A DNA stretch of 11,693 nucleotides, taken from an uncultured Bacilli bacterium (GTDB lineage: Bacteria > Bacillota_I > Bacilli_A > RF39 > UBA660). The notes under the pieces are model-generated. The model had not been told where the DNA came from and searched no databases. It was given only the letters and a program-made list of their open reading frames with translations. Shown here one piece after another: positions 8,449 to 11,693 of this stretch. Every line of letters begins with the position of its first letter. The first letter of the stretch is position 1. Made by a program: the position numbers and the translations under genes. The DNA is taken from NCBI GenBank assembly GCA_947589725.1, contig CANQCQ010000016.1, positions 1 through 11,693 on the forward strand. The letters are read 5' to 3'.

Positions 8449-10497
8449 ATGAATAAAGATTTAGAAATTATTAAGAAAAAATATGGAGAAAATATGTCTC
8501 ATTTATGTAGAGAACTTTTCCCAACAATTTTAGAAAAAGAAGGAGAATTGCCAAGACTTCTTCAAGATAATTTTGCTTTATCTAGAAATTTAAGTGAAGA
8601 TATAAAAAATAATGATTATAAATTTGATTTTCAAAGTTTTGTACTAAATAAATATGATAATAATAAAATTGGAAGATTAGATGTATATGAAACACCTGAA
8701 GAATTAATGCAAAAAGTTGGTTATCATTTATATAAATGTAATACTAAGGAACAAATTGATTACTTTAAAAAATATTATGCTGCTGGAGAAACTATTTGTA
8801 CTTTTAGAGATGAAAGTAGAATAATTAGAAATCATATATTTTTTGCGGTAAAAGATAATGCAGATAAACTTAAAAGAAGTGATTTTACAAATCCAGAAAG
8901 ACAAGATGAATATGGTACATCAGTTATAAGTATACAATTTACAAAAGGTGATACCAATGTTACTTCAATAAAAAATAGATATAATACTACTGTAGAAAAT
9001 TGTGATGCGACTTTTTCTAATAATTTAGAAAATATTGTCAGAGGTTTAACATCAAGCTTTGAAAAATACTATCACCTACAAATTAATCAGAATGCAAGAT
9101 ATTTTAATTTAGATAATTATAAAAAAGCATCAGACCAAAGATATTATAGATATTATAATAAAGTTAATGATGTTTATTATTGTGAAAACAATATTATAAT
9201 TGATAAAGATACAGTAATAAGAGATTATCAAGTACCAGAAAGATACATTGTTATGGACAACTACATAATTGACTTAACTAAAAAACAAATAAATTTATAT
9301 AATAGTCAAGAAAAAGATGGCTTTATTGAAAATATGGGAGATTTAGCTAAAATCACAGTATTAAGAAATAAAGAAAATAATACTAAGTCAATAAAATTTA
9401 TAAAAACAAACAATGAAGAAATAGATGTTGTATTAAATAAAAATAATCAAATAATAAAATATAAAAATGAAAACCTAAAAAATGCCGGAGACAATTTCTT
9501 AAGATATAGTAAAGAATTAGAAGAATTCATTGCACCTAAACTTGAAAAAATTGGAGTAAATTTTTTAGAAAAAAATAGAAAATTAAAAAACTTTTCTCAG
9601 CCATTATTAGAAGAAATTCCCAACAATTGTTTATCATATAATGATATTTTAGAAACAGTTAATGTAGAAAGTGTTAAAAATATAGGTGATTATTTCTTAA
9701 ATGAAAATAGAAATTTAACTAAAATCAACTTACCAAATGTTAGAAAAATAGGCAATGGTTTCTTAGAATGGAATAAAAAAATTGAGACAATAAATATTCC
9801 TCAAATAGAAAATATTGGATCTAATTTCTTAACTTTAAATAGTGAAATAGAAATAAATGGTTCAAAAAATAAATTAGTTTTGGAAAATTTAAAAACAACT
9901 GGTTATAATTTTTTAGCAGCAAACAAATCATTTACAGATGTCAGATTAAATAAATTAGAAAAAGTAGATCATGGTTTTATGTCTAATAATCAACTTATTG
10001 ATAATTTTGAAGCAGATCAACTAGTTGAGGCAAAAAATTCTTTTTTAAGAGATAATAAAAAATTAACAAAACTATCTTTTCCTAATTTAGTTGAAATAGG
10101 AGATGAATTTTTATCAGAAAATAATTCATTATTAGTATTAGATATAGATAATGTAGAAAAAGTAGGAAATAAATTTTTACAAAATAATTATTCACTTAAA
10201 TATTTAAATGCCAATAAGTTAAAAGATTATGGAAAATGCTTTCTGCCATACAATACTATAGCTAAAATAAATGCAAACGATTTAAATACTAAGGACAAAA
10301 TTTATACTTTTCATGTGAGAAAGATTAAACCTTCAATAGATAACATTAAAACTGCTCTTAAAAAAATAGAAATTTTAAGAAAAAGTCATAATGGAAGAAT
10401 TATCTATAATAATATAGATAATAATGATACTGCCAAAAGTTTAGTTGATGAAATTTATACTAATACAAATAAAAATGATGGGAAGAGACAATTATGA
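8449..10497 (+). CDS. Cytoplasmic leucine-rich-repeat protein with a conserved-looking N-terminal domain of unknown function
   Basis: This 682-residue protein has three parts. Residues 1-215 form a domain I cannot assign to a named family. Its most motif-like blocks are YGENMSHLCRELFP (12-25), TPEELMQKVGYHLY (82-95), NPERQDEYGTSVISIQF (148-164), SIKNRYN (173-179) and DATFSNNLENI (186-196). I have an impression of similar proteins in uncultured gut Firmicutes but cannot verify it. Residues 216-340 look beta-rich and Tyr/Asn-rich. Residues 343-612 hold twelve leucine-rich repeats of 22 residues, related to the BspA type. The C-terminal 70 residues are Lys-rich. There is no signal peptide, membrane segment or LPXTG signal, so it is predicted cytoplasmic, which is unusual for BspA-like repeats. 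It lies 16 bases after ligA, and its TGA stop overlaps the next start codon. Leucine-rich repeats suggest protein binding; a catalytic role for the N-terminal domain is open. Confidence 0.85.
   Translation: MNKDLEIIKKKYGENMSHLCRELFPTILEKEGELPRLLQDNFALSRNLSEDIKNNDYKFDFQSFVLNKYDNNKIGRLDVYETPEELMQKVGYHLYKCNTKEQIDYFKKYYAAGETICTFRDESRIIRNHIFFAVKDNADKLKRSDFTNPERQDEYGTSVISIQFTKGDTNVTSIKNRYNTTVENCDATFSNNLENIVRGLTSSFEKYYHLQINQNARYFNLDNYKKASDQRYYRYYNKVNDVYYCENNIIIDKDTVIRDYQVPERYIVMDNYIIDLTKKQINLYNSQEKDGFIENMGDLAKITVLRNKENNTKSIKFIKTNNEEIDVVLNKNNQIIKYKNENLKNAGDNFLRYSKELEEFIAPKLEKIGVNFLEKNRKLKNFSQPLLEEIPNNCLSYNDILETVNVESVKNIGDYFLNENRNLTKINLPNVRKIGNGFLEWNKKIETINIPQIENIGSNFLTLNSEIEINGSKNKLVLENLKTTGYNFLAANKSFTDVRLNKLEKVDHGFMSNNQLIDNFEADQLVEAKNSFLRDNKKLTKLSFPNLVEIGDEFLSENNSLLVLDIDNVEKVGNKFLQNNYSLKYLNANKLKDYGKCFLPYNTIAKINANDLNTKDKIYTFHVRKIKPSIDNIKTALKKIEILRKSHNGRIIYNNIDNNDTAKSLVDEIYTNTNKNDGKRQL
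9475..10284 (+). repeat. Twelve tandem 22-residue leucine-rich repeats (BspA-like variant)
   Basis: Residues 343-612 of the encoded protein divide into twelve units with the pattern L-x-x-I-G-x-x-F-L-x-x-N-x-x-L-x-x-x-x-x-P-x. Examples are LVEIGDEFLSENNSL and VRKIGNGFLEWNKKI. The FL pair at positions 8-9 and Asn at 12 are the most constant; Asn replaces the Cys usual in BspA repeats. Unit 6 (residues 453-480) is longer, at 28 residues. DNA-level identity between units is low, so the array is old rather than recently expanded. Confidence 0.85.
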
Positions 10498-10754
10498 TAA
10501 AATTAGAAATTTTAAATATTAATAATTATGACTATGAATTACTAAGTGAAGAAGGTAATAAATACATATTAAATATAGGATTTATAGATGTTGAATGTTT
10601 ACCTCAAGTAGGAGATTATATTTATGTTTATGAAGAATTATTAAAAGATAAAAATATTTATACATTTGGACCTATTTATAATTCAAAAGGAAAAGATATA
10701 ATTAAAATAACTACAGACAATGTAGAGTATTATTTACAAAGATACTATGGATAA
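10494..10754 (+). CDS. Small 86-residue protein, translationally coupled, unknown function
   Basis: I do not recognise this acidic, Tyr-rich protein. It looks like an all-beta fold (IDVECLPQVGDYIYVYEELL, with NIYTFGPIY and the C-terminal VEYYLQRYYG). The VGDYIYV stretch is the kind seen where a small barrel turns, but no family can be named. There is no membrane segment or Cys-rich metal site. Its ATG overlaps the TGA of the leucine-rich-repeat gene (ATGA), and a purine-rich site (GGGAAGAG, 10480-10487) lies seven bases upstream. The two are therefore probably made in fixed proportion, and a physical partnership with the repeat protein is a plausible inference. A promoter for the next gene begins right after the stop codon; I see no terminator between them. 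It is considered real because of the coupled start and normal codon usage. Confidence 0.75.
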   Translation: MIKLEILNINNYDYELLSEEGNKYILNIGFIDVECLPQVGDYIYVYEELLKDKNIYTFGPIYNSKGKDIIKITTDNVEYYLQRYYG

Positions 10755-10755
10755 T

Positions 10756-10784
10756 TTTACAAAGTATATTAAATATGGTATAAT
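10756..10784 (+). promoter_or_regulatory. Near-consensus promoter for the membrane-anchored protein gene
   Basis: TTTACA (10756-10761), a 17-base spacer and TATAAT (10779-10784) preceded by TGG make an extended -10 promoter, the best in the window. Transcription would start near 10791, leaving a leader of about 22 bases before the ATG at 10813. Confidence 0.85.
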
Positions 10785-10794
10785 ATGCTAGCAA

Positions 10795-10801
10795 AAAGGG
10801 G
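10795..10801 (+). promoter_or_regulatory. Ribosome binding site deciding between GTG 10804 and ATG 10813
   Basis: AAAGGGG ends two bases before the GTG at 10804 and 11 bases before the ATG at 10813. Eleven is slightly long but workable, whereas two is too short, so the ATG is preferred. Confidence 0.55.
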
Positions 10802-10812
10802 ATGTGAAAACC

Positions 10813-11523
10813 ATGTTTAAAAATTTAAGTAAAAAATCTTCAAAAAATATAGAAAAGTTTGAAGAAAATAATAACTATAATGAGCCAGAAATAATTGAGA
10901 CTTTTACTGATGAAGAATTAGTTGAGTATAAGCATAAAAATAAAATCTATAAAATTTCTAAAAAGATTATTAATATATCTTTTATAGTTATAATTACTGC
11001 TTTACTTTTTATTTCAATAGATGTTATATCAGTAACAAGATATAATAAAGGACCATTCTTTGCCATTAAGACAAAAACTTATAAAGATGGTGGAAGTAAG
11101 GTATATTATGGTATTGGCTATAAGGTTATAAAGTATCATCAAGTACAAGGAAGACGTGATATGGAGTTAGGTTTTTGGTCTCTAAAATATAATACCAATC
11201 CTATAGATATTTCAGATGTAGATTTAGCTATTGAATTTGAAAATGACTATGAAGCAACTTCAAAAAAATACTATAAAAAATTTGTAAGATTAAATAGTAC
11301 TGTAAAGAAAATAGATAAGAAAAATAACAAACTAACACTTCAATTTTTAGATGAAAGCAATAAATATACTTTAGATATTATATGTTATAAAGCAAATTCC
11401 GATAATAACAAAAAAGATTTAAAAGAAGGAAGTAAGATAAATATTATTGGTACAATAGATAAATTTAAAGTAAAAACAAAAACAGAAAATAATAAAGTCT
11501 ATATAAGTAATTGCTTTATTTAA
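10813..11523 (+). CDS. Single-pass membrane protein with probable extracytoplasmic OB-fold-like domain
   Basis: This 236-residue protein begins with a Lys/Asn/Glu-rich cytoplasmic segment (1-50), followed by one hydrophobic helix (about 52-74). The rest should lie outside, since Lys49-51 sits on the N-terminal side. The first outer block has a compact motif, YNKGPFFAIKT then GGSKVYYGIGYKVIKY and QGRRDMELGFW (77-122). The C-terminal part (about 150-236) alternates strands: FVRLNSTVKKIDKKNNKLTL, then the GSKINIIGTIDKF strand pair. It resembles small OB-fold domains of the tRNA_anti-like kind, though this is by eye only. I chose the ATG at 10813. The run GGGG (10798-10801) lies 11 bases before it but only two before the in-frame GTG at 10804. 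It has its own strong promoter and a strong terminator, so it is a single-gene unit. Function unknown; a surface or envelope-stress role is only inference. Confidence 0.82.
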   Translation: MFKNLSKKSSKNIEKFEENNNYNEPEIIETFTDEELVEYKHKNKIYKISKKIINISFIVIITALLFISIDVISVTRYNKGPFFAIKTKTYKDGGSKVYYGIGYKVIKYHQVQGRRDMELGFWSLKYNTNPIDISDVDLAIEFENDYEATSKKYYKKFVRLNSTVKKIDKKNNKLTLQFLDESNKYTLDIICYKANSDNNKKDLKEGSKINIIGTIDKFKVKTKTENNKVYISNCFI

Positions 11524-11545
11524 ATAATTAAGTTTTAAGTTGATT

Positions 11546-11578
11546 AAATGTAGATATTCAGATATATCTACATTTTTT
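11546..11578 (+). terminator. Strong intrinsic terminator after the membrane-anchored protein gene
   Basis: AAATGTAGATAT (11546-11557) pairs perfectly over 12 bases with ATATCTACATTT (11564-11575) around a six-base loop, and the T-run continues to 11578. On the minus strand only a weak T-run follows, so it is mainly a + strand terminator. Confidence 0.88.
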
Positions 11579-11636
11579 AGATTAAAAATATCTAAGACAA
11601 TCTAAATCAATTAATCTTTTTCTTTTATTTAATAAG

Positions 11637-11645
11637 TGTTATAAT
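11637..11645 (+). promoter_or_regulatory. Extended -10 promoter for the gene at the right edge
   Basis: TGTTATAAT combines a TGn motif with a perfect TATAAT. The expected -35 position (about 11617-11622) is T-rich and poor. The start codon lies 27 bases downstream of the -10 box. Confidence 0.6.
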
Positions 11646-11671
11646 AAAACTGTTTTGAGGAGGAATACTTT

Positions 11672-11693
11672 ATGGATGAAAAATTAACAAGAG
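11672..11693 (+). CDS. Start of a gene cut by the window edge, possibly gatC
   Basis: A strong ribosome site, GAGGAGG (11657-11663), lies eight bases before an ATG, and a promoter precedes it. Only seven codons remain, reading MDEKLTR. That is compatible with the opening of GatC (the small subunit of Asp/Glu-tRNA amidotransferase, often beginning with a short acidic stretch then TRE or SRE). gatCAB frequently lies near ligA in Firmicutes. Seven residues cannot establish the family, so the name is a guess from context. Confidence 0.65.

Noticed and set aside
10775..10815. ATGGT / ACCAT pairing between the -10 region and the start codon at 10813 as a third read-through hairpin
   Set aside because: Only five base pairs over a long spacer, easily expected by chance.
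11579..11630. Inverted repeat AGATTAA / TTAATCT followed by a T-rich run, and alternative pairing of TAGATAT with two ATATCTA copies
   Set aside because: The loop is about 25 bases with only seven AT-rich pairs, and the next promoter lies downstream of it. A backup terminator is possible but an attenuator is not supported.

Overview
The window is about 25% G+C by eye, tightly packed, and every credible gene lies on the + strand. The genes suggest a low-GC Gram-positive bacterium. A PcrA-type helicase, NAD+-dependent DNA ligase and sortase are all of Firmicutes type. The extreme AT bias and the set of unfamiliar small-genome-style hypotheticals fit an uncultivated Bacilli or Mollicutes-related gut lineage; that placement is inference. 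All 13 tryptophans in the called proteins are TGG and TGA is never used inside a gene, so the standard bacterial code applies rather than the Mycoplasma code.

Layout. (1) 1-1350: the C-terminal part of a sortase, then a five-helix membrane protein with a charged cytoplasmic tail. The pair ends in a small intrinsic terminator that folds over the stop codon. (2) 1365-5403: a clear promoter, pcrA, two tandem paralogous nucleotidyltransferases and an intrinsic terminator. (3) 5403-10754: an extended -10 promoter, an HELLH metallopeptidase-like protein, ligA, a large leucine-rich-repeat protein with an unfamiliar N-terminal domain, and an 86-residue protein translationally coupled to it by an ATGA overlap. 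(4) 10756-11578: a near-consensus promoter, a single-pass membrane protein with a probable C-terminal OB-fold-like domain, and a strong terminator. (5) 11637-11693: a promoter, a strong ribosome binding site and the first seven codons of a gene that may be gatC.

How the genes relate. pcrA and ligA often sit side by side in Firmicutes. Here they are separated by three genes and a terminator-promoter junction. The two nucleotidyltransferases keep the same active-site motifs and probably activate different sugar or small-molecule phosphates. The least understood part is the metallopeptidase / leucine-rich-repeat / 86-residue set cotranscribed around ligA: none of the three has a visible export signal, so all look cytoplasmic. 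They are the best candidates for undescribed biology here, but nothing in the sequence proves that they work together.
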